Assembly: GCA_947311265.1 (NCBI GenBank)
Contig: CAMZKQ010000117.1
Span: 1 to 13,161, forward strand
Direction: 5' to 3'
From: an uncultured Chlorobiota bacterium
GTDB taxonomy: Bacteria; Bacteroidota; Bacteroidia; Bacteroidales; JAADGE01
Length of the DNA: 13,161 nt
Shown: positions 6,470-13,161 of the stretch, piece by piece
Position numbering within the stretch: position 1 is the stretch's first letter
How the letters are laid out: each line of letters opens with the position of its first letter
Notes under the pieces: model-generated
The model's input: the letters and a program-made list of their open reading frames with translations, nothing else
Databases searched by the model: none
What the model was told of the DNA's origin: nothing
Position numbers and translations under genes: made by a program

Positions 6470-6925
6470 ATGACACTTTTCGACCAAATAAATAACGACA
6501 TTAAAGCGGCAATGAAAGCCCGAGAGAAAGATAAACTTATAGTCCTTCGAGATATAAAATCAAAACTACTCCTAGCCAAAACCGCTGCCGGAGCAAGCGA
6601 AAACTTATCGCCAGCAGAAGAAGTAAAGCTAATTCAGAAACTAAAAAAGCAACGCACAGATGCTGCCCAAATATATAAAACGCAAGGGCGAGAAGACTTA
6701 TATGCCCAAGAAACCGCAGAAGCTGCCTTCCTTGAGCCCTACTTGCCACAACAACTCTCCGATACCGAATTAACCGCCGAGGTAAAAGCAATATTAGAGC
6801 AAGTTGGTGCAAAATCAATGGCAGACATGGGAAAATCCATGGGCGTAGCCAGCAAGCAACTCGCAGGAAAAGCCGAAGGACGGCTTATTGCAGCAAAAGT
6901 AAAAGAGCTTTTAGCCACTTTATAA
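6470..6925 (+). CDS. GatB/YqeY domain-containing protein
   Basis: A 151-residue cytoplasmic protein, full length for the stand-alone YqeY family (about 150). An N-terminal helical bundle (LFDQINNDIKAAMKARE, then VLRDIKSKLLLA) carries the family's conserved charged helices. The middle has the family's EAAFLEPYLPQQLSD segment (85-98), and the C-terminal domain has MADMGKSMGVASKQLAGKAE (116-135), the GatB-tail-like part. In GatB this tail helps bind tRNA during Asn/Gln transamidation; free-standing YqeY has no settled role, though tRNA-related amidotransferase activity is often assumed. The gene follows the SGNH-like gene by 35 bp and precedes the small barrel gene by 10 bp. The identification is secure, the function is not. 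Confidence 0.92.
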   Translation: MTLFDQINNDIKAAMKAREKDKLIVLRDIKSKLLLAKTAAGASENLSPAEEVKLIQKLKKQRTDAAQIYKTQGREDLYAQETAEAAFLEPYLPQQLSDTELTAEVKAILEQVGAKSMADMGKSMGVASKQLAGKAEGRLIAAKVKELLATL

Positions 6926-6935
6926 AAGCAAAAAC

Positions 6936-7463
6936 ATGAAAAGTATTACTTTAGGTATATTCTGTATCATTCTGATTTTAAGCGTAAAAGCACAAAACAA
7001 GAACACCATCACCCCGCCATTAAAACCAGCAATAAACAGCACGGTAATTATGGGCACCGGGATTATATCATTTATGCAAAATAAACCCGAATACTACCAA
7101 TTTATAGCACCACGTTTAAGCCTTCGGCTTACAGAACGCTTTTCTGTAAATGCAGGACTGCTAGCCACTACAGGGAATTATCACCATTACGAGCAAAAAG
7201 CCAACTCATCAACTTCATTTCTGAATTTCGCCTTTATTGGCATAGGATACAATGTAACAGAAAAATTAACCCTTAGCGGTACTGTTCTATATCAGCCAGT
7301 TATAGGCAATTATGGTAACCAACGGAGAGTTATATATTCTGCAGGAGCAGAATACAAGGTAAACAAAGCCTTGAAAGTAGGCCTTGAAATCCGTCATTCT
7401 CAAAATGCACAAAGCAATGGAATACCTTATAACCCATATTCGCCAATAGGCACAGGATTTTAA
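6936..7463 (+). CDS. small outer-membrane beta-barrel protein, unknown role
   Basis: A 175-residue exported protein. A Sec signal (MKSITLGIF, hydrophobic core) is likely cleaved after Ala19 in VKAQN. The mature 155 residues alternate polar and hydrophobic residues (FIAPRLSLRL, FSVNAGLLATTG, LTLSGTVLYQPV, VIYSAGAEYKV, LKVGLEIRH), as in 8-strand barrels, and end in Phe, the usual BAM-recognition residue. The Cys in the signal (Cys10) is not in a lipobox. It begins 10 bp after the YqeY gene and ends 16 bp before the VOC gene. No enzymatic motif is seen; a structural or porin-like envelope role is an inference from fold only. Confidence 0.75.
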   Translation: MKSITLGIFCIILILSVKAQNKNTITPPLKPAINSTVIMGTGIISFMQNKPEYYQFIAPRLSLRLTERFSVNAGLLATTGNYHHYEQKANSSTSFLNFAFIGIGYNVTEKLTLSGTVLYQPVIGNYGNQRRVIYSAGAEYKVNKALKVGLEIRHSQNAQSNGIPYNPYSPIGTGF

Positions 7464-7479
7464 CAAACTTAAATAAAAT

Positions 7480-8559
7480 ATGCAGCAAATAATAAGTGGC
7501 GTGCAACAAGTAGGCATCGGGGTTGCCGATGTGCAAGGGGCATGGCAATGGTACCGAGAAAATTTAGGCTTTGATATTCCTGTAGTAGATGCCCCTGGCA
7601 CAGCCGAAAAAATGTTACCATACACCGGTGGGAAGCCACAAGACCGTCATGCAATAATTGCCCTAAATATACAAGGAGGAGGCGGTCTTGAAGTTTGGCA
7701 GTACCTAACAAGGACACCCCAAGCGGCAGCATTTAAAGTGCAGCTTGGCGACCTAGGCATCTACATTGCAAAAATTAAATGCAAAAATGCAAAACTAGCC
7801 TTTGAAAATTTAAACGCAAAAGCAGTAAAATTACTATCCGCCTTAGAGGAAGACCCAGCTGGTAATCCTCATTTTTATATAGAAGACCCTTACGGGAATG
7901 TTTTTGAATTGGTACAAGACACATCAATATTTAAACCCACAGAGGCACTTAACGGAGGGGTTTTTGGAGCAGTAATTGGCGTTACAGATATTGAAAAATC
8001 AAAACAATTTTATGCAAAAATTCTAGGCTACGACAAAGTTATTTTTGAGGAAACGGCAATTTTTAAAGATTTTTCTGGCTTAGCCAGAGGTAATGCAAAA
8101 TATACCCGAGTTTTGCTCACTCATAGCAAAAGCAGAAAAGGGCCATTTGCCAACATGCTAGGCAATAGCCAAATAGAACTTGTACAACTGCACGATAGTG
8201 AGCCAAAAAAAATCTATGAAAATAGATTTTGGGGCGATTTGGGCTACATTCAAATTTGCTACGACGTTTGCAACATGGGCAATATTAAAAAACATTGCCA
8301 AGAAAACGGACACCCGTTTACAGTAGATAGCAACCCCGAAATTTATGCAGCAGGGGGCGAAATATTTGGCATGGGCGATGCCGCAGGGCATTTTACATAT
8401 ATTGAAGACCCCGATGGTACACTTATAGAATTTGTGGAAACACACAGACTTCCAATCCTAAAAAAAATTGGCTGGTACTTAAACCTAAAAAAAAGAAACC
8501 CCGAAAAAACACTCCCTAACTGGATGCTAAAAACATTGGCATGGAACAGGGTAAAGTAA
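7480..8559 (+). CDS. two-domain VOC (glyoxalase/dioxygenase-fold) protein
   Basis: A 359-residue cytoplasmic protein with two vicinal-oxygen-chelate halves (about 5-148 and 158-322) and a basic C-terminal tail ending WNRVK. Each half has the paired motifs: GVQQVGIGVADV...WYRENLGF with EDPYGNVFELV, and GAVIGVTDIEKSKQFYAKILGY with YIEDPDGTLIEFVETH. VOC enzymes usually bind metal through His/Glu on strands 1, 4, 5 and 8. Here the Glu positions are kept (Glu71, Glu143; Glu233, Glu317), but the strand-1 and strand-5 His are replaced (Val11 and about Ile94; Ala164 and Gln258). It may therefore bind metal differently or not at all, and the substrate is unknown. It lies 16 bp after the barrel gene and 17 bp before the DUF4837 gene. 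Confidence 0.88.
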   Translation: MQQIISGVQQVGIGVADVQGAWQWYRENLGFDIPVVDAPGTAEKMLPYTGGKPQDRHAIIALNIQGGGGLEVWQYLTRTPQAAAFKVQLGDLGIYIAKIKCKNAKLAFENLNAKAVKLLSALEEDPAGNPHFYIEDPYGNVFELVQDTSIFKPTEALNGGVFGAVIGVTDIEKSKQFYAKILGYDKVIFEETAIFKDFSGLARGNAKYTRVLLTHSKSRKGPFANMLGNSQIELVQLHDSEPKKIYENRFWGDLGYIQICYDVCNMGNIKKHCQENGHPFTVDSNPEIYAAGGEIFGMGDAAGHFTYIEDPDGTLIEFVETHRLPILKKIGWYLNLKKRNPEKTLPNWMLKTLAWNRVK

Positions 8560-8576
8560 CCTACAATAGACTATCA

Positions 8577-9575
8577 ATGAAAAAATTTAATATATTATTT
8601 CTGCTTTGCATAATTCTGTTTCAATCCTGTAGTGATATGGGCGAAACCATGCTACCCCCTTCCAACGGAAAATTAAGCCACGTTTTGGTCGTGATGGAAA
8701 AAAACAAATGGAAATATGCCCCTGGCGATACAATACGAGCCACTTTAAGGCACTTTTATTCAGGCTTGCCACAAGAAGAACCCATTTTTGATGTTTCCCA
8801 AATCCCAAAAGAAGCCCTCTCGGATATTTTTCGGAGAAATAAAAATATAATCCTTGCAAACATATCACAAAATGTTAAAAAATCAAGCGTTAAAATTGCC
8901 TACAACCGATGGGCAAGCCCACAGGTAATTATAACTATTGATGCAAAAAACAATGCAGAATTTGTGAAAATTTATGGCAAAAACAGCCGAAAAATAACTG
9001 AAATATTACTTAATACCGAACGAGAACGCCTAGTAAAAACATATACAAAACTGAAAGAAAAATTAATTAGCCAGCGGCTTATTGAAAAATATGGCATTGA
9101 CCTATCAGTCCCATCAGGCTTCCAGATTTACCACGACACCCTAAATTTCATGTGGATTCGCAGAGAATCCAGCCGCCTAAGCCAAGTACTACTCGTCTGG
9201 GATTACCCTTATAAAGATACGGCAGATTTAACTGCAAATCGCCTAGTCGGTATGCGAGATTCTATGACTATAAAATTTATCCCAGGCCCTGTGGACAACT
9301 CTTTTATGACCACCGAAAAAAGATTTACTTTTGACTTTACAGAACATACAATAAAAAATAAGTATATTGCTGAAATGCGAGGACTTTGGAAACTAGAAGG
9401 CTACCCAATGGGCGGCCCCTTTATGAGTTTCTCTATGGTTGATGAAAAAAGAGGCAAAATTATTACTGTTGATGCCTTTGTTTATGCAGGAAAACAAGAT
9501 AAACGTAATTTTATAAAACAAATGGAAGCCATATTATATAGCATAAGTTTTCCTGAAAAAGAGAACAAAAAATAA
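8577..9575 (+). CDS. DUF4837 family lipoprotein
   Basis: A 332-residue lipoprotein: MKKF, hydrophobic core, lipobox FQSC with Cys18, then a mature domain with two similar-looking halves. Recognisable DUF4837 (PF16125) features are the GETMLPPSNGKLSHVLVVME opening, the FMWIRRESSR and LLVWDYPY segments, and the late MRGLWKLEGYPMGGPFMSF stretch (about 277-295). The family is widespread in Bacteroidota and has no known function. The ATG at 8577 starts exactly at the signal; a start 36 bp upstream (8541) would overlap the VOC gene and put polar residues first. The TAA at 9573-9575 directly abuts the ATG of the GNAT gene, so translation of the two is probably coupled. Confidence 0.88.
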   Translation: MKKFNILFLLCIILFQSCSDMGETMLPPSNGKLSHVLVVMEKNKWKYAPGDTIRATLRHFYSGLPQEEPIFDVSQIPKEALSDIFRRNKNIILANISQNVKKSSVKIAYNRWASPQVIITIDAKNNAEFVKIYGKNSRKITEILLNTERERLVKTYTKLKEKLISQRLIEKYGIDLSVPSGFQIYHDTLNFMWIRRESSRLSQVLLVWDYPYKDTADLTANRLVGMRDSMTIKFIPGPVDNSFMTTEKRFTFDFTEHTIKNKYIAEMRGLWKLEGYPMGGPFMSFSMVDEKRGKIITVDAFVYAGKQDKRNFIKQMEAILYSISFPEKENKK

Positions 9576-10049
9576 ATGGGGAAAATTAGACTTAGAAAAA
9601 CAATAGAACCAGATTTAGAGCTTCTTTTCAGTTTTCAGCTAGACAAAGTGGCCAATTACATGGCTGCTTTTACAGATAAAAGTGATAAGAATAAAGCTAG
9701 TTATATCAAGAAATGGACACACCTTATGTCCAAGCATACAATACACCTTCAAACAATATTATCTAATAATGAGGTTGTTGGGAGTGTTGCAAAATATGAA
9801 ATTAATGGCAAGGCCGAACTTACTTACTGGATAAACAAAGACTACTGGGGAAGAGGAATTGCAACCAAAGCGGTACTGTTTTTTTTACAGATAGAGTTGG
9901 CAAGACCCATATTTGCTCGTGCTGCATCGGACAATATAGCATCTCAAAAAGTATTAGAAAACAGTAAGTTTACTAAAATTGGAATAAAAAAAGGCTATGC
10001 CAATGCCAGAGAAATGGAGATAGAAGAATTTATTTACAAATTAAATTAA
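9576..10049 (+). CDS. GNAT family N-acetyltransferase
   Basis: A 157-residue acetyl-CoA-dependent acyltransferase of the RimJ/RimL-like GNAT type. Motif A appears as YWINKDYWGRGIATKAVLFF (about 84-103): the pyrophosphate-binding loop is RGIAT, with Gly92/Gly94. Motif B follows as ASDNIASQKVLENSKF (117-132), with the Asn and Leu-Glu pattern of the acetyl-CoA site. The N-terminal IRLRKTIEPDLELLFSFQ is the usual strand 1/helix 1. The acceptor is unknown; related proteins modify ribosomal N-termini, small amines or antibiotics. It begins with no gap after the DUF4837 stop. It shows more T-ending codons (AGT, GTT, ACT, CTT) than the upstream genes, a mild difference noted by eye. The sensor-kinase gene follows 18 bp downstream. 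Confidence 0.9.
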   Translation: MGKIRLRKTIEPDLELLFSFQLDKVANYMAAFTDKSDKNKASYIKKWTHLMSKHTIHLQTILSNNEVVGSVAKYEINGKAELTYWINKDYWGRGIATKAVLFFLQIELARPIFARAASDNIASQKVLENSKFTKIGIKKGYANAREMEIEEFIYKLN

Positions 10050-10067
10050 GCCTTAGTTCTAGGGATT

Positions 10068-13000
10068 ATGAAAAATAAACCAACTTATGAGCAGTTGCTA
10101 AAAAGTGAAAGTACACTTAAATTAATAGCACAAAGCACTATCCAGAAAAGTGGAGATGAGTACATAGCAGCACTTGTGAAAGTGCTTGCAGAAACCCTCA
10201 ATGCTGATTTTGTTTTCATAAGTGTACCTTCTAAAACAAATAAAAAGCAATTACAAACCATATCATTATGCAATAAAACAGAAATTTTAGATAATTTTAG
10301 TTATGATTTACAAGGTTCGCCTTGCGAGAATGTTTTTGGCAAGAAAAACTGTGTTTATCCTGAAAAAACAGCCGACCTTTTTCCTGATGACTTGCTTTTA
10401 AAAGAAATGAAAATTGAGGGCTATATTGGCACTCCTCTCTTTATGGAAAACAATGAAAGTATAGGGGTTTTGGTCTGCTTATTTAGAACTAAAATTAACG
10501 AACCCAGCTTTATAGAAACCACTCTTACCATTTTTTCCAGTCGTGTTTCTACTGAAATAGAGCGGCTAAATGCACTCAACGAATTAAACGAACAAAAAGA
10601 AAAATATTTTCAGCTATACCAAGAATATAAAACTAAAAATGAAGCATTTGCTACAGTTAATAACCGCTTAAAAGAGTCCCAAAAAATCGCAAAAATGGGC
10701 TATTGGAAATTAGATTTGACCAGTCAAAAACGTAGCTGGTCCGATGAAATCTACATTTTGCTAGGCTATAAACCCCATGGATTTGAAGCCAATTACAACA
10801 CCCTACTCAACGCAATACACCCCGAAGACCGGCTAGCAGTAATAAAAAACTTTAAAAAATCCCTTAAAAATAAGCAAGACTACGAAACTTCATACCGGCT
10901 TCTTCTAAAATCGGGCGAACTTAAACACGTTATTGAAAAATGCGTTTTTAAACTCTCCGAAACAGGACTGCCTACCAGTGCTTTTGGTACAATTATAGAC
11001 ATTACAAAACAAAAAGAAACCAGCCTAGCACTTGTCGATAGTGAAACCCGTTATCATCAAATCTTTGAAACCAACCAGGCTATAAAGCTAATAATTAATC
11101 CGCAAAACGGAAAAATTGTTGAAGCCAACAAAGCCGCAGCCCTTTTTTATGGTTATACCCGTAACGAGCTACAACAAATGAGTATTGCTGAAATAAATAT
11201 TTTATCCGAAGAGGAAGTCGCCAAAAAAATGCAGCTAGCTTTAAAAGAGTACAGAGAGGAACTAAATTTTAAACATAAAACAAAAACAGGCAAAATAAAA
11301 AACGTTGAAGTATATACAGGCCCTATAAAAACAAACGAAGGCATTTTTTTATACTCTATAATCCACGACATTACAAAGCGAACAGAAGCCGCTAATAAGC
11401 TAAAAATAGCACAAGAAAAAAAAGAAGAAAGCGAAGCCAAATATAAAGTGATTGCCAATTCCACAAACGACATTATATATATGTGCGATTTTGCAGGAAA
11501 AATACTATTCCTGAACCCGCAGTACGAAAGAGTGTTTGGCCAAAACCCAAAAGAAGTAATAGGCACAAATATTGCTCAACATAGCTCGTCAGAAGACTTT
11601 TCAAATAATATTTCGCTCCTACAACAAATTGCTTTCGGTAAGAATTTAATAAAACACAGAACTTCATTTTTTCATAAAAATGGCTTTCCAATCCCAGTAG
11701 AAATTAGTGGAAAATTAGCAAAACATCAAAACAAAAATGTACTCATCGGTTCAATTAGGGACATCAGAAAAGAACTTGCTGCACAAGAAAAAATAAAACT
11801 TAGCGAACGTAACTTTCGCCAGATTTTCGAGAGCAACCCCATCTCTCTATGGGAAGAAGATTTAAGTGAAATACGAACAACACTAATTGAACTAAAAAAA
11901 GAATATCCTGACATAGAAAACCACATCTTACAAAACTCCGATCTATGGTATCAGTGCATGAGAATGACTAAAATTACAAACATTAATAAGGCCACCCTTG
12001 AACTATTTAAAGTGGGCAGTAAAGCAGAACTGCTAACACTACTAGGCAGTAATATATCCGAAGGTACAATAGAGCTCTTTAAAAAACAGCTTGTCTTTAT
12101 AGCCAAAGGACAAACAAAATTCACCCTAAAAGCAGAAATAAAAAGAAGCAATGGCGAAATATTAAATGTTATTTTTCATTACTCGGCATCGCCCGATTAC
12201 AAAAAAGTATTCTTTTCTATCACAGATGTTTCTGAATTAAAACTAGCCAGACAAAAACTAGAAGAACAAAACCAAGAGTATATTACTTTAAACGAAGAAT
12301 ACCTTGCCCAAAACGAAGAACTGCTAAGAGCAAAAGAAAAAGCCGAAGAAAGCAATCGACTAAAAACAGAATTTATAAACAATATGTCGCACGAAATAAG
12401 AACCCCCATGAATGGGATTCTTGGCTTTACAAACCTTTTAGAAGACCCCAATTTAAGCCCAGAAAAGCGAAAATTGTATATTAATATTATTCAAAACAGT
12501 GGGCATCAACTAATGCGGGTGATTGATGATATACTCGAAATATCTAGGCTTGGTACAAAGCAAGTAAAAGCCATCGAAACCCAAGTAGAACTCAATACTG
12601 TTTTCTTAGAGCTTTTTTCGGTATTCGATATAAAAGCCAAAGAAAACCAAACCCCATTGTACCTAAAAAAGGGCTTACCTGATAGAGCAGCCACTATTTT
12701 TACAGACGCATCTAAACTAAACAAAATACTAAGTAATTTACTCGAAAATGCCCTTAAATTTACCAATGAAGGCTATGTCGAATTTGGCTACGAGTACTTA
12801 GAAAACGAGATTCAGATTTTTGTAAAAGACACAGGGATAGGGATTGCCAAGGAAAAGCAAGCAGTTATTTTCAAGCGGTTTTCGCAAGCAAAAAGCGATT
12901 TATCTCGAAAATTTGGAGGCCTTGGGCTGGGGCTGTCTATTGCACAAGAAAACACAAGGCTAATTGGTGGCAAAATTTCGGTGGTTTCAGCCCCCGGAAA

Positions 13001-13161
13001 AGGCGCAACATTTTTAATTACAATCCCTTATAAACCAGTATTTAAAGCAGATAAAATTACTATTGACACAAGCACAACTGGCAAGGCATTCAACATATTA
13101 ATTGCAGAAGATGAGGAAATAAACTACCTTTTCTTAGAGGCTATTTTTCAGAATGAGGCCA
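10068..13161 (+). CDS. hybrid sensor histidine kinase (GAF, four PAS, HisKA, HATPase, REC), 3' end cut
   Basis: Open from the ATG at 10068 to the window edge, 1031 residues so far, with no stop. Domains in order: GAF (about 20-170; LQGSPCENVF and GYIGTPLFM); coiled coil; PAS_3-type PAS/PAC (205-312; WSDEIYILLGY, HPEDR, IIDITKQKE); PAS (326-437; ANKAAALFYGYTRNEL); PAS (456-569; PQYERVFGQNPKEVIG); larger PAS (579-722; SNPISLWEEDLSEIR); coiled coil; HisKA with phospho-acceptor His775 in MSHEIRTPMNG; HATPase_c with Asn894 in the N box, DTGIG (from Asp921) and GGLGLGLS (from Gly950); then the start of a receiver, ILIAEDEEINY, with acidic pocket Glu1014-Asp1015. No signal peptide or membrane helix is seen, so it is a cytoplasmic sensor. 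The rest of the receiver and any further output domain lie beyond the window. The ligand is unknown. Confidence 0.93.
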   Translation, partial: MKNKPTYEQLLKSESTLKLIAQSTIQKSGDEYIAALVKVLAETLNADFVFISVPSKTNKKQLQTISLCNKTEILDNFSYDLQGSPCENVFGKKNCVYPEKTADLFPDDLLLKEMKIEGYIGTPLFMENNESIGVLVCLFRTKINEPSFIETTLTIFSSRVSTEIERLNALNELNEQKEKYFQLYQEYKTKNEAFATVNNRLKESQKIAKMGYWKLDLTSQKRSWSDEIYILLGYKPHGFEANYNTLLNAIHPEDRLAVIKNFKKSLKNKQDYETSYRLLLKSGELKHVIEKCVFKLSETGLPTSAFGTIIDITKQKETSLALVDSETRYHQIFETNQAIKLIINPQNGKIVEANKAAALFYGYTRNELQQMSIAEINILSEEEVAKKMQLALKEYREELNFKHKTKTGKIKNVEVYTGPIKTNEGIFLYSIIHDITKRTEAANKLKIAQEKKEESEAKYKVIANSTNDIIYMCDFAGKILFLNPQYERVFGQNPKEVIGTNIAQHSSSEDFSNNISLLQQIAFGKNLIKHRTSFFHKNGFPIPVEISGKLAKHQNKNVLIGSIRDIRKELAAQEKIKLSERNFRQIFESNPISLWEEDLSEIRTTLIELKKEYPDIENHILQNSDLWYQCMRMTKITNINKATLELFKVGSKAELLTLLGSNISEGTIELFKKQLVFIAKGQTKFTLKAEIKRSNGEILNVIFHYSASPDYKKVFFSITDVSELKLARQKLEEQNQEYITLNEEYLAQNEELLRAKEKAEESNRLKTEFINNMSHEIRTPMNGILGFTNLLEDPNLSPEKRKLYINIIQNSGHQLMRVIDDILEISRLGTKQVKAIETQVELNTVFLELFSVFDIKAKENQTPLYLKKGLPDRAATIFTDASKLNKILSNLLENALKFTNEGYVEFGYEYLENEIQIFVKDTGIGIAKEKQAVIFKRFSQAKSDLSRKFGGLGLGLSIAQENTRLIGGKISVVSAPGKGATFLITIPYKPVFKADKITIDTSTTGKAFNILIAEDEEINYLFLEAIFQNEA

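Noticed and set aside
11153..12766. Series of 66-137 codon - strand open frames
   Set aside because: They are Ser/Phe/Leu-rich shadows of the Lys/Glu-rich histidine kinase, which stays open through the whole stretch on the + strand.
1..13161. CRISPR array, tRNA genes, insertion sequences
   Set aside because: No regularly spaced direct repeats, cloverleaf-like segments, transposase motifs or terminal inverted repeats were seen, despite the Csm5-like fragment.

Overview
The window reads as a chromosomal piece from a Bacteroidota bacterium (Flavobacteriia/Cytophagia-like; genus not determinable). The evidence is AT-rich DNA, -7 elements of the TAnnTTTG type, few Shine-Dalgarno sequences, and families typical of the phylum: a DUF4837 lipoprotein, a RemB/Wzi-like outer-membrane barrel, several SPII lipoproteins and a GAF/PAS hybrid histidine kinase.

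Left edge (1-240): two unrelated gene starts meet head to head and both are cut. Bases 1 to about 87 encode, on the + strand, what looks like the N-terminal RAMP segment of the type III-A CRISPR protein Csm5. Bases about 90-239 encode, on the - strand, the first 50 residues of the F1-ATPase beta subunit AtpD. They join at a short palindrome (TGCATGC). This is either an assembly or amplification chimera or a real rearrangement; the former is more likely because atpD is normally essential.

Minus-strand cluster (282-2911): from one promoter near 2890 run a small four-helix membrane protein, an unknown lipoprotein, an ArsC-type arsenate reductase and a lipoprotein cyclophilin. Spacing is tight (4-bp overlap, then 0 bp, then 10 bp). 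A second, near-identical promoter at 282-308 then drives atpD.

Plus-strand cluster (3023-13161): a divergent promoter starts nine same-strand genes. They encode a lipoprotein DNA/RNA nuclease, a RemB/Wzi-like outer-membrane barrel, a membrane-anchored SGNH-like protein, a YqeY-family protein, a small outer-membrane barrel, a two-domain VOC protein, a DUF4837 lipoprotein, a GNAT acetyltransferase and a hybrid sensor kinase cut by the right edge after residue 1031. The theme is envelope and surface: lipoproteins, barrels and possible polysaccharide modification, plus sensing. No tRNA, rRNA, CRISPR array, insertion sequence or convincing intrinsic terminator was seen. The only accessory-type signal is the Csm5 fragment at base 1; the rest looks like ordinary Bacteroidota chromosome.
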